From contig PMKA01000325.1 of assembly GCA_003157575.1 (NCBI GenBank), positions 1 through 13,264 on the forward strand: a DNA stretch of 13,264 nucleotides, read 5' to 3'. This stretch comes from Opitutia bacterium. Lineage in GTDB: Bacteria > Verrucomicrobiota > Verrucomicrobiia > Opitutales > Opitutaceae. The position numbers and the translations under genes were made by a program. Shown here one piece after another: positions 6,678-13,264 of this stretch (position 1 is the first letter of the stretch; every line of letters begins with the position of its first letter). Below the pieces are notes generated by a model. The model did no database searches. It had not been told where the DNA came from and saw only the letters and a program-made list of their open reading frames with translations.

Positions 6678-7838
6678 TCACGCCATGACCTCCTTCAGCG
6701 TCCGCTCCCGGTGCATCAGCGCGGGCCTGGTCCAGGCCCGCTGCGTGTTGAGGAAGATCCCGACGAGGATTCCCATCAGCAGCAGGTTCGATCCGCCGGC
6801 GCTGATGAACGGCAGCGACATGCCCTTCGTCGGCAGGCACCCGGTCACAACGCCGAGGTTGATCAACGCCTGCAGGCTGATGAGCAGCAGGCAGCCGGCC
6901 ACAAGCAGGAATTGGAAAAGATTGGGCGCCTTTCGCAGATGGCAGAGTCCGGCGGCAAACAGGATCGCAAACAGAACCACGACGCCGATGGTGAAGGTCA
7001 GCCCCAGCTCCTCGCCGATGACCGCGAAGATGAAGTCCGTGTGCACCTCCGGCAGAAAGCTGTTCTGCTGGCGGCCCTGGCCGAGGCCCACGCCGTCCAC
7101 CCCGCCGGCGGCAAACGCAAGGATCGCCTGCCAGAGCTGGTAGGTTCCGGCGCTCCGGTTCCCCTCCACGTCGAGAAACGCCAGAAATCGCGCCAGCCGG
7201 TTGGGATTGTGGATCACCGCCACCGCAAGCAGGGCGGTCGCGCTGACAAATGCCGCCGCCAGATAGCGCAGGCTGCCCCCCGCGAGAAACAGGAGGATCA
7301 CGCCGATCGCAAACGTGAGGGCGGCGGTCCCGAAGTCCGGCTCGAGCAGGATCAGCCCGGAAAATCCCGCGATCCATGCCAGGGGAATGAAAAACCCGCG
7401 CACCATGTCGGTGATCCGCGTCTGGTTCAGCGCCAGATAGTGCGCCAGTCCAAAGACCATCGCGAGCTTGGCCAGCTCGGAGATCTGGAGCCGCACCGGT
7501 CCGAAGCCGAGCCACCGCCTGCTTCCCTTCACCGCAATGCCGATCCCCGGGACCAGCACGAGCAAAAGCCCCAGCAGGCATACCGCGGCAAAGACCCAGA
7601 CGTAACGCCTCGCCTGCTCCAGGTCCATCCGGCTCACGACGAAGCACGCCACCGCCGCGAGCACAAACCAGATCAGCTGCTTGCTGAGGTAGAAATACGG
7701 ATCCGCCTTGAGGGAAACGCTCGCGCTGAAAAGGACGGTGAACCCGAGGATCGACAGGCTCAGGACGCAGACGAGAATGACTGTCGCGGGGTTGATGGCC
7801 GCGGTCCATCGCGGCTTCTCAAACGGTTCCTGGGACAT
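6678..7838 (-). CDS. ftsW: FtsW, SEDS-family septal peptidoglycan polymerase
   Basis: A 386-residue, roughly ten-span membrane protein of the SEDS family, which polymerises lipid II at the septum together with a class B penicillin-binding protein (FtsI, not in this window). Visible hallmarks are KGSRRWLGFGPVRLQISELAKLA (104-126, two conserved blocks), LLEPDFGTA (164-172), FLPEVHTDFIFAVIGEELG (261-279), with Asp268 in the loop that contains the functionally required Asp of the family, and SLPFISAGGSN (341-351). FtsW and RodA are hard to separate on sequence alone. The location between murD and murG strongly favours FtsW. The ATG at 7838 lies 20 bases after the LysM-gene stop with only a weak upstream purine stretch. 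After the stop there is a 136-base gap before murG. Confidence 0.95.
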   Translation of the reverse strand: MSQEPFEKPRWTAAINPATVILVCVLSLSILGFTVLFSASVSLKADPYFYLSKQLIWFVLAAVACFVVSRMDLEQARRYVWVFAAVCLLGLLLVLVPGIGIAVKGSRRWLGFGPVRLQISELAKLAMVFGLAHYLALNQTRITDMVRGFFIPLAWIAGFSGLILLEPDFGTAALTFAIGVILLFLAGGSLRYLAAAFVSATALLAVAVIHNPNRLARFLAFLDVEGNRSAGTYQLWQAILAFAAGGVDGVGLGQGRQQNSFLPEVHTDFIFAVIGEELGLTFTIGVVVLFAILFAAGLCHLRKAPNLFQFLLVAGCLLLISLQALINLGVVTGCLPTKGMSLPFISAGGSNLLLMGILVGIFLNTQRAWTRPALMHRERTLKEVMA

Positions 7839-7858
7839 GCGGGCATCCGGGCCTGAAC

Positions 7859-8911
7859 CTACGGGGTCTTCGTGTCGCTGCCGTCATCGACCTTGATGAC
7901 CGGCACGTCTGCCTGCGGCTTCATGCCCGAATCGAGATCGGGCACGGCGGCGGGCGGAGTCGCGGAGGTGCCGCCGTTCGCAGTCTCGGGGGCCGGACCG
8001 GCCGGCGTCGCGGGACTCGGCTTGACCGAGGCGCCCGGCTTCACCGCCGGCGCCGAAGAAGGGGCGGAGCCGCCCGGGATCACAAGGACCTGGCCGGGGC
8101 GGATCTTCCTCGGGTCGGCAATGTTGTTGGCAACCAGAAGGTCCTGGGTCTTCACATGATATTTGCGGGCGATGACCCCTACGGTCTCGCCGGGCTTGAC
8201 CTCATGCGTCAGGGAGCCATCCGGCGCCTTCACCGAGACCGGCCCGGCCGGCGCCACCGGCGCCGCTTCGGCCGCAACGGGGGCGGAACCCGCCGGGAGT
8301 TTCAGCTCCTGGCCCACATGCACATAATCGCTCCGGAGGTTGTTCTCCTTTTTCAGCTCGGCCGTTGTGCTTCCGCTGCGGTGCGCGATCGACGCCAGCG
8401 TGTCGCCGGGCTTGACGGTGTACGAGGCGCCCGAGACGGCGGGCTCGGGGTTGCCGGGGGCCGCGCCGTCGCCGGTTTTTCCGGGAATGATAAGTTTCTT
8501 CCCGACGCTCAGGACGGAGCTGTTCGTCAGATGATTCGCCTTCATGAGCTCGGACACGGTCGTGTGGTTCTTCTTCGCGACCTTCGAAAGGCTGTCTCCG
8601 CGCACGACGGTGTACGTGCTGGCGGGCGTCACATCGGCCGGCAACGTGTTCTCCAGCGCCTCCGACTCGGGAGTGCCGGGCCGCGTCGGGCTGTAGCGCA
8701 CCGGGGCGTTCGGGATGCTGACGGAGACCGCGGCGCCGCCTCCCGGGGCGGTGTCCGACGCCGCCGCGGCAGGCGCCGCAGGCTGGGCCGGCAGTGTGTC
8801 TGCGCTCGTGGGCGGCGTGCTGGTGGACCGGCAGCCTGGATTCACAAACATGAGGAAGAACGCGACGACGTGGATGCCGGCGACGATTCCAAGGATCTTG
8901 AGGATATTCAT
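7859..8911 (-). CDS. Triple-LysM envelope protein encoded within the dcw cluster
   Basis: A 350-residue exported protein, not a standard dcw member. An N-terminal hydrophobic segment (about 3-24) is followed by PGC at 25-27 and then a Ser/Thr/Pro-rich stretch. This looks like a lipoprotein signal with Cys27 as acceptor, although the residues before Cys (V-N-P-G) are a poor lipobox, so a signal anchor is possible. Three LysM repeats follow at about 98-143, 162-206 and 234-279, each opening with a YTV/HEV-x-x-GD/GE pattern and closing with a V/I-G/P-G-x-x-L-x-I/L-P element. Linkers and the C-tail are rich in Ala, Pro and Gly. LysM binds GlcNAc-containing glycan, so a peptidoglycan-binding role at the division site is inferred. 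No hydrolase or other catalytic domain is visible. The start at 8911 follows a 46-base gap after murD and lacks a clear ribosome binding site; upstream residues in this frame only shadow murD. Confidence 0.9.
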   Translation of the reverse strand: MNILKILGIVAGIHVVAFFLMFVNPGCRSTSTPPTSADTLPAQPAAPAAAASDTAPGGGAAVSVSIPNAPVRYSPTRPGTPESEALENTLPADVTPASTYTVVRGDSLSKVAKKNHTTVSELMKANHLTNSSVLSVGKKLIIPGKTGDGAAPGNPEPAVSGASYTVKPGDTLASIAHRSGSTTAELKKENNLRSDYVHVGQELKLPAGSAPVAAEAAPVAPAGPVSVKAPDGSLTHEVKPGETVGVIARKYHVKTQDLLVANNIADPRKIRPGQVLVIPGGSAPSSAPAVKPGASVKPSPATPAGPAPETANGGTSATPPAAVPDLDSGMKPQADVPVIKVDDGSDTKTP

Positions 8912-8957
8912 GGGCGAAGCGGAATGGTGGATTATGGGTCGGTGTGCAGCGCTATGG

Positions 8958-10328
8958 CTACTGAAAAATGGAGGAGTCGCCGAGGCCCGCCACCAGTCTC
9001 TCGAACTGGTCGCCGCGATCGGCATAACCATGGAACATGTCGAAGCTCGCAAACGCCGGGCTGAGCACAACCGCCTCGCCGGGCCGGGCGGCCGAGGCGG
9101 CGCCATGCACCGCCTCTTCAAGCGAACCGCAGACGGTATGCGCAAGCCCCGCGGCCACGCAGATCGCAGCCAGGCGCGCGCGGGTCTCGCCGATCAGCCA
9201 GACATGCCGGCATTTTCCGGAGATCCTGCCCACAAAGGCGGCGAGGTCCCCTCCCTTGGCACGGCCGCCGAGGATGAGGTGCACCGGCGCGGAGAACGTC
9301 GCCAGCGCCGCCTCCACGGCGTGAAAATTGGTGCCCTTCGAGTCGTTCCAGAACGAAACCCCGCGGATCTCGCCCACGCGCGCGAGCCGGTGCCGCGCGA
9401 GCCGGAAGGAACGGGCGGCCCCGTAAAGCGCCGCCTCGGAACGCCCGGTCCGGCCCCACCAGGCCTGCGCCAGAATGAAATTCTCCCGCTGCGGATAGCC
9501 GGCGAACGGCGTGCCGTCGAGCCGCGCGTCGGGCGCCGCGCCTTCCGTGGCGACACAGGCCTCCGGAGGGATCCGCCGGCCGGACGCACGCGCATACCGC
9601 GCCACGCTGCTCCCGAGAAACAGCCCGCCGGGCCGTGTGCGCCCGATCAGATTCCATTTTGCCGAAAAATAACCGTCGAGCTCGTGGTGCCGTTCCAGGT
9701 GGTCCTCCGCAAAGTTGGTCCACAATGTCGCATCCGCCAGGAAATGCCGCAGGGTTTCCGCCTGGAAGGAGCTGACCTCGCACACCGCGACGGCGCCGGC
9801 CGGGACGGGCTTGAGCGCCAGGCCGCTGAACGGAAAGCCGACATTGCCCACCGCAAAGGCCGGCTCCCCGGCCGCGCGCAACGCATGCGTGAGGAATTCG
9901 GTCAGGGTCGTCTTCCCGTTGGTCCCGGTGATCGCAACGAGCCGGCCGGACCAGAACAGCGACCCGAAATCGAGCTCCCCGAGGCACGTGCAGCCGGCCG
10001 CCCGCGCGACGTTCAGCCAGGCGTGGTCCGCGGAAAACCCCGGACTGAACACCACGAGCCTGCAGCGCTCCGCGTCGGCGGCGCCGAACGTCTGCGCCGC
10101 GCCCGCCCCGGCCTTTTCGTCGAAGATTTCAGCGCGCGCCCCGAGCCGCCCAAGGACGTCGCACACCGCGCGGCCGCTCACCCCGGCGCCCAAAACCGCA
10201 ACGGGCCCCCCGAGCAGCGGTGCGAGCACCGCCGGCGGCTCCAGACGCGCCTCCCCGCCGGACGCGGCTGCGCCCCGCCCGCAAAGCGGCGGGCCGGAGG
10301 CGGCGGAGTTCGTGGCGGGCGTGTTCAA
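8958..10328 (-). CDS. murD: MurD, UDP-MurNAc-L-Ala:D-Glu ligase
   Basis: A cytoplasmic ATP-dependent ligase that adds D-Glu to UDP-MurNAc-L-Ala. Numbered from the proposed TTG start (456 residues), the motifs are VAVLGAGVSGRAV (43-55, UDP-binding N-domain), GTNGKTTLTEF (135-145, ATP loop), EVSSFQ (184-189), NFAEDHLERH (205-214), NDSKGTN (328-334), ILGGRAKGGD (352-361) and LSPAFASFDMF (422-432). The start is uncertain. No ATG exists between the mraY end and the first motif. TTG at 10328 overlaps the mraY stop as TTGA but gives about 34 more N-terminal residues than E. coli MurD, in an Ala/Gly-rich stretch. GTG at 10229, with GGAG nearby, would give a 423-residue protein nearer the family length. 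Identity is secure; only the start is in doubt. Confidence 0.93.
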   Translation of the reverse strand: MNTPATNSAASGPPLCGRGAAASGGEARLEPPAVLAPLLGGPVAVLGAGVSGRAVCDVLGRLGARAEIFDEKAGAGAAQTFGAADAERCRLVVFSPGFSADHAWLNVARAAGCTCLGELDFGSLFWSGRLVAITGTNGKTTLTEFLTHALRAAGEPAFAVGNVGFPFSGLALKPVPAGAVAVCEVSSFQAETLRHFLADATLWTNFAEDHLERHHELDGYFSAKWNLIGRTRPGGLFLGSSVARYARASGRRIPPEACVATEGAAPDARLDGTPFAGYPQRENFILAQAWWGRTGRSEAALYGAARSFRLARHRLARVGEIRGVSFWNDSKGTNFHAVEAALATFSAPVHLILGGRAKGGDLAAFVGRISGKCRHVWLIGETRARLAAICVAAGLAHTVCGSLEEAVHGAASAARPGEAVVLSPAFASFDMFHGYADRGDQFERLVAGLGDSSIFQ

Positions 10329-11446
10329 CGAAGTTTCAGGGTTCCCAGGCCGGCAAGGGCGCACATGAGCGACAGTATCCAGAAACGCAGCACCACCTTC
10401 GTCTCCGGCCAGCCTTGTTTTTGAAAATGATGATGGACCGGCGCCATCAGGAAAAACCGCCGCCCCTCGCCCGAGCGTTGTTTTGTGACCTTGAAGACGG
10501 CGACCTGGATGATCACCGATACCGCCTCCATCACAAACACGCCGCCGACGATCACGAGCGTCAACGGCTGCTGCACCATGAAGGCAAGGACCCCGAGGAG
10601 CCCGCCGATCGCGAGGGAGCCCGTGTCGCCCATGAACACCTCGGCCGGATAGCAATTGTACCAGAGAAACGCCATCCCTGCGCCGACAAGCGCGCCGCAG
10701 ATGACGGCCAGCTCCCCGGTGCCCGGCACAAAGCTGATCAGGAGATAGTGCGAGGTGTCCACCCTCCCCGCCACATAGGCCATGATCCCGTACACCAGCG
10801 CCACCGTTATCGTGCAGCCGATCGCCAGGCCGTCGAGGCCGTCCGTGAGGTTGATCGCGTTGCTGAAGCCCACGATCCAGAAGAAGACCAGCACAAGGAG
10901 CGCCACAAACCCAAGCCCTCCCGTGAAGACCCACGCCGGCTCCTTGTGGAACGGCACCCAGAACTCGCGGATCTTCTCGGCGCTGACGGGATGCCAGAGG
11001 AGCGCGGCCAGCGCAACCAGCGTGATGATGGTCTGCCAGAGAAGCTTCTCCAGGGAGGATATGCCGTCCCGGCTCCGGCGCGTCACCTTGAGATAGTCGT
11101 CCCGGAAACCCACTCCGGTGAGGCCGACATAGACGAACATCGCGACAACGACCCAGACGTTGGGCGTCGCCCAGAGAAATGTCGCGCCGAAGACCGAGAA
11201 GAAGATGAGCAGGCCGCCCATCGTGGGCGTGTTCTTCTTGTCGAACCTGGCCGCCAGGTCCCCTGTGCGGTCGTCGTCGTAAAGCTGCCCGAACTTGAGC
11301 GCACGCAGCCGCGCGATCAGCCAGGGGGCGATCAGGAAGCCCAGCAGCGCCGCCGTTCCGGACGCCATGAGCGTGCGGAAGGTGATGGCCCGGAGCAGCC
11401 GCAGCGGCCCGAAATACTCCTCGAAGCCGGAAAAGTAGTTCAGCAT
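10325..11446 (-). CDS. mraY: MraY, phospho-MurNAc-pentapeptide transferase (lipid I synthase)
   Basis: A 373-residue polytopic inner-membrane enzyme, with family members around 360, that transfers phospho-MurNAc-pentapeptide from UDP to undecaprenyl phosphate to make lipid I. Motifs include KKNTPTMGG (70-78), FRDDY (115-119, the paired Asp 116 and 117), NAINLTDGLDGLA (196-208), MGDTGSLAIGG (272-282, Asp274 matching the third essential Asp of the family) and the cytoplasmic HHH loop MAPVHHHFQKQGWPE (334-348). It ends in a hydrophobic helix and the sequence GTLKLR. The start at 11446 is chosen for its strong ribosome binding site and because residues upstream in this frame only shadow murF. The stop overlaps the proposed TTG start of murD as TTGA. 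Confidence 0.97.
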   Translation of the reverse strand: MLNYFSGFEEYFGPLRLLRAITFRTLMASGTAALLGFLIAPWLIARLRALKFGQLYDDDRTGDLAARFDKKNTPTMGGLLIFFSVFGATFLWATPNVWVVVAMFVYVGLTGVGFRDDYLKVTRRSRDGISSLEKLLWQTIITLVALAALLWHPVSAEKIREFWVPFHKEPAWVFTGGLGFVALLVLVFFWIVGFSNAINLTDGLDGLAIGCTITVALVYGIMAYVAGRVDTSHYLLISFVPGTGELAVICGALVGAGMAFLWYNCYPAEVFMGDTGSLAIGGLLGVLAFMVQQPLTLVIVGGVFVMEAVSVIIQVAVFKVTKQRSGEGRRFFLMAPVHHHFQKQGWPETKVVLRFWILSLMCALAGLGTLKLR

Positions 11447-12825
11447 GGGCCGTCCTCCGGTTCCAGCGCCTGCTCCAGGTGGTGCCGGCGGCTCCCCTTC
11501 ACGAAGACCGCGCCCTGAAACCCGGCGAGCTGCGGGCGGACCGCGGCCGCCGCGGGGGCGATGACGATCTGCCGCGCCGCCGCGCCGTTCTCGAGGACGC
11601 CTTCGCGCAACGCGCCCGCCTGGTCGCCGACGATGAACAGAAGGTCGTCCGGCCCCAGATGAAGCGCGCGTCCCAGCCGCCGGTGGTAGTCCGCGGCGCC
11701 CGGACCCAGCTCCTCCATGCAGCCCAGCACGTAGGCCCGCGGCCGGCCTGCGGGGGTCAGCGATCCGAAATTGGCAAGCGCGTCGGCCATCGAGGCGGGG
11801 TTCGCGTTGTAACAGTCCACATACAACAGCCGTCCGTCCTTGCGCCGCAGCTCGCCCCTCCATCTCGCGGGCCGCCACGCCGCCAGCCTTTCCTGGATGT
11901 CCGCGGCCGGCACGCCGAGCGACCGCGCGGCGCAGATCGCGAGCGCCGCATTCCGGGCCATGCCGGCGGAGACGCGCCGCAGCGTGAAATTCAACGGCCC
12001 TTCCGCTCCGCAGGCGATGGTCAGGACGCTCTCCTCCCCGCGCTGCGTTGCGGAATAAAAGGCCCTGCCCCCCCGCGGCGCCTGGAACGGCGGCGTCGCT
12101 TCCTCAAGCACCAGGCGCCGCACTGCGAGCTCCCGGAACGCCGCGAATTCCCCGCACTCCCGCGGAAAAACCGCAAGGCCGCCCGCCCCGAGCGCCGCGG
12201 GCAGCTCCGCCTTCTCACGGGCCACGCCCTCCAGGTCGCCCAGTTCCTCAAGATGCGCCGGCGCCACCAGCGTGATGATCGCCACATCGGGCAGGATCAT
12301 GCCGGCGAGCCTCTTCATCTCGCCGGGCGCGCCGATGCCCGCCTCCACCACCGCGAACCGGTGCGCCGCAGGATCGAGCCGCGTGAGCGTGAGCGGCACC
12401 CCCAGCTGGTTGTTGAGGTTGCCCTCGGTCGCAAGCACCTCCGGCGCGCCGCCCAGCAGAAGGGCCGCGAGATCCTTGGTCGAGGTCTTGCCCGCGCTGC
12501 CCGAAATGCCGGTCACCGGGCCGCGAAACGTCCGGCGGTGCCCGCGCGCGATCGCCTGGAACGCCTCAAGCGCGTCCCCCGCCACAAGCTGGGGCAGCGC
12601 AATGCCGGGCGCCGCGCGGCTGACCAGCGCGCCCGCCGCCCCCGAGGCCGCGGCTGCGCCAAGAAAATCGTGGCCGTCGCGGCGGTCCGACTTCACCGCC
12701 ACAAACAGCTCGCCGGGCCGGAGCGCCCTGCTGTCCTGGGTGAAGCCGCAAATGGGCGCGGCAGGCGCCGCGGTCCAGCGGCCGCCGCACCACTCCGCCA
12801 GCTTCCCTGGATCAAAGGTCATCAT
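11440..12825 (-). CDS. murF: MurF, UDP-MurNAc-tripeptide:D-Ala-D-Ala ligase
   Basis: A 461-residue cytoplasmic ligase, close to the usual family length of about 450, that adds D-Ala-D-Ala to UDP-MurNAc-tripeptide. Motifs in order are DSRALRPGELFVAV (31-44) in the UDP-binding N-domain, the ATP loop TGISGSAGKTSTKD (105-118), GNLNNQLGVPLTL (135-147), EAGIGAPGEM (161-170), NAALAICAA (292-300), the C-domain DCYNANPASM (337-346), LGCMEELGPGA (367-377) and VKGSRRHHLE (442-451). The gene begins with two ATG codons in tandem (12825 and 12822). The first is preferred because GGAGGA lies 8 bases upstream. Its stop (TGA, 11442-11440) lies inside mraY, overlapping by 7 bases, so translation of the two is probably coupled. 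Confidence 0.97.
   Translation of the reverse strand: MMTFDPGKLAEWCGGRWTAAPAAPICGFTQDSRALRPGELFVAVKSDRRDGHDFLGAAAASGAAGALVSRAAPGIALPQLVAGDALEAFQAIARGHRRTFRGPVTGISGSAGKTSTKDLAALLLGGAPEVLATEGNLNNQLGVPLTLTRLDPAAHRFAVVEAGIGAPGEMKRLAGMILPDVAIITLVAPAHLEELGDLEGVAREKAELPAALGAGGLAVFPRECGEFAAFRELAVRRLVLEEATPPFQAPRGGRAFYSATQRGEESVLTIACGAEGPLNFTLRRVSAGMARNAALAICAARSLGVPAADIQERLAAWRPARWRGELRRKDGRLLYVDCYNANPASMADALANFGSLTPAGRPRAYVLGCMEELGPGAADYHRRLGRALHLGPDDLLFIVGDQAGALREGVLENGAAARQIVIAPAAAAVRPQLAGFQGAVFVKGSRRHHLEQALEPEDGPC
11453..11458 (-). promoter_or_regulatory. Ribosome binding site of mraY, inside the end of murF
   Basis: GGAGGA on the minus strand, 6 bases before the ATG at 11446 and still inside the last codons of murF. 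It identifies the mraY start within a longer upstream open frame that runs to 11878 but only shadows murF. Confidence 0.75.
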
Positions 12826-12833
12826 TCCTGGAT

Positions 12834-12839
12834 TCCTCC
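12834..12839 (-). promoter_or_regulatory. Ribosome binding site of murF
   Basis: GGAGGA on the minus strand, 8 bases before the ATG at 12825 and within the 19-base murE-murF gap. It favours 12825 over the second ATG at 12822 as the start. Confidence 0.75.
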
Positions 12840-12844
12840 GCCGT

Positions 12845-13264
12845 TCACGGCGCCTTGATCCGCTTCACGCCGATGAGCTCCCTCACGACCTGGCGGTCGT
12901 CGAACGGGATGATCGTGTCGGCAAATTCCTGATACGACTCGTGGCCCTTGCCCGCGATGAGCAGGCAGTCCCCCGGCTGCGCCGAGTCGAGCGCGAGGCT
13001 GATCGCGTGCCGGCGGTCGTCGACGAAGCTGATCTTCCCGGGCGCGATGACGCCGTCCCTCATGTCCGAGAAAATCCGCGCCAGCGGCTCGCCGCGCGGG
13101 TTGTCGGCCGTCGCCCAGGCGAAATCCGCCCGTTCCTGGACCGCGCGCGTCATCAGCGGCCGCTTCGTGCGGTCGCGGTTGCCCCCGCAGCCGTAAACGA
13201 CGAGCAGCCGGCCCGGCGTGACGGCGCGGAGCATGCCGAGCGCGTTGCGCAGCGCGTCGTCGGT
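12845..13264 (-). CDS. murE: MurE, UDP-MurNAc-tripeptide synthetase (C-terminal part, cut by window edge)
   Basis: Only the last 139 residues are present; the frame is open to the window edge and the N-terminus lies beyond 13264. MurE is the cytoplasmic ATP-dependent ligase that adds the third stem-peptide residue to UDP-MurNAc-L-Ala-D-Glu. Visible Mur-ligase C-terminal motifs, numbered in the visible fragment, are GCGGNRDRTKRPLM (25-38), DNPR (54-57), DRRHAI (83-88), IAGKGHE (103-109) and FDD (121-123). In the family, DNPR marks enzymes that use meso-diaminopimelate, whereas lysine-adding enzymes have a different motif there. The stop is TGA at 12847-12845, and murF starts 19 bases downstream after a strong ribosome binding site. 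The identity is secure. The substrate is inferred from the motif. Confidence 0.96.
   Translation of the reverse strand, partial: TDDALRNALGMLRAVTPGRLLVVYGCGGNRDRTKRPLMTRAVQERADFAWATADNPRGEPLARIFSDMRDGVIAPGKISFVDDRRHAISLALDSAQPGDCLLIAGKGHESYQEFADTIIPFDDRQVVRELIGVKRIKAP

Noticed and set aside
8912..9145. Upstream extension of the LysM-protein frame into murD.
   Set aside because: The extension is Arg/Ser/Pro-rich shadow of murD. The ATG at 8911 immediately precedes a proper hydrophobic signal segment.
10329..10934. Upstream extension of the murD reading frame into mraY (would give 658 residues).
   Set aside because: The added residues only shadow mraY, match no MurD N-terminus and would overlap mraY by more than 600 bases.
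8715..11518. Long plus-strand frames (569 codons at 8715-10424, 432 codons at 10220-11518) opposite murD and mraY.
   Set aside because: The translations are charged and low in complexity, with no domain, and they run across gene boundaries on the opposite strand; they are shadows.
1..13264. Search for mobile elements, CRISPR arrays, tRNA or rRNA genes, or a defence system.
   Set aside because: No direct-repeat arrays, terminal inverted repeats, transposase or recombinase motifs, or RNA-gene-like segments were seen; the whole window is accounted for by the dcw genes and short gaps.

Overview
This window is one uninterrupted stretch of a dcw (division and cell wall) gene cluster. Every gene I can support is on the minus strand, so the transcript runs from position 13264 down to 1. 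In transcription order: murE (3' end only), murF, mraY, murD, a LysM-repeat envelope protein, ftsW, murG, a fused murC-murB, ftsQ, ftsA and ftsZ (5' part only). Genes either overlap (murF/mraY, mraY/murD, murG/murCB, ftsQ/ftsA) or are separated by 3 to 169 bases. I see no convincing terminator or internal promoter, so this looks like a single polycistron, or the middle and end of one.

The DNA is strongly GC-rich. This is why very long antisense open frames lie opposite nearly every gene; I treat them as shadows. The organism is most likely a member of Verrucomicrobiota, perhaps near Opitutales. The reasons are a MurC-MurB fusion, a triple-LysM protein between murD and ftsW, a divergent FtsZ and a high-GC dcw order of this type. 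This is an inference from remembered gene content, not from a search. MurE carries the DNPR motif, which predicts meso-diaminopimelate in the stem peptide and so a Gram-negative-type peptidoglycan.

Functionally, MurC-MurB, MurD, MurE and MurF build UDP-MurNAc-pentapeptide in the cytoplasm (MurB reduces, MurC adds L-Ala, then D-Glu, mDAP and D-Ala-D-Ala follow). MraY makes lipid I and MurG makes lipid II. FtsW (SEDS glycosyltransferase) polymerises lipid II at the septum. FtsQ links the periplasmic and cytoplasmic parts of the divisome, and FtsA tethers FtsZ to the membrane. The LysM protein probably binds peptidoglycan at or near the division site.

The most interesting points are these: an FtsZ whose T7 loop reads N-L-D-F-A-T, so the second catalytic Asp is Thr; non-consensus T3 and T4 GTP-binding loops in the same protein; a MurC-MurB fusion with Cys at the usual catalytic Ser position of MurB; the LysM protein embedded in the operon; and the absence of ddl between murB and ftsQ, where it often sits. 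I found no mobile element, CRISPR array, RNA gene or clearly unknown system.
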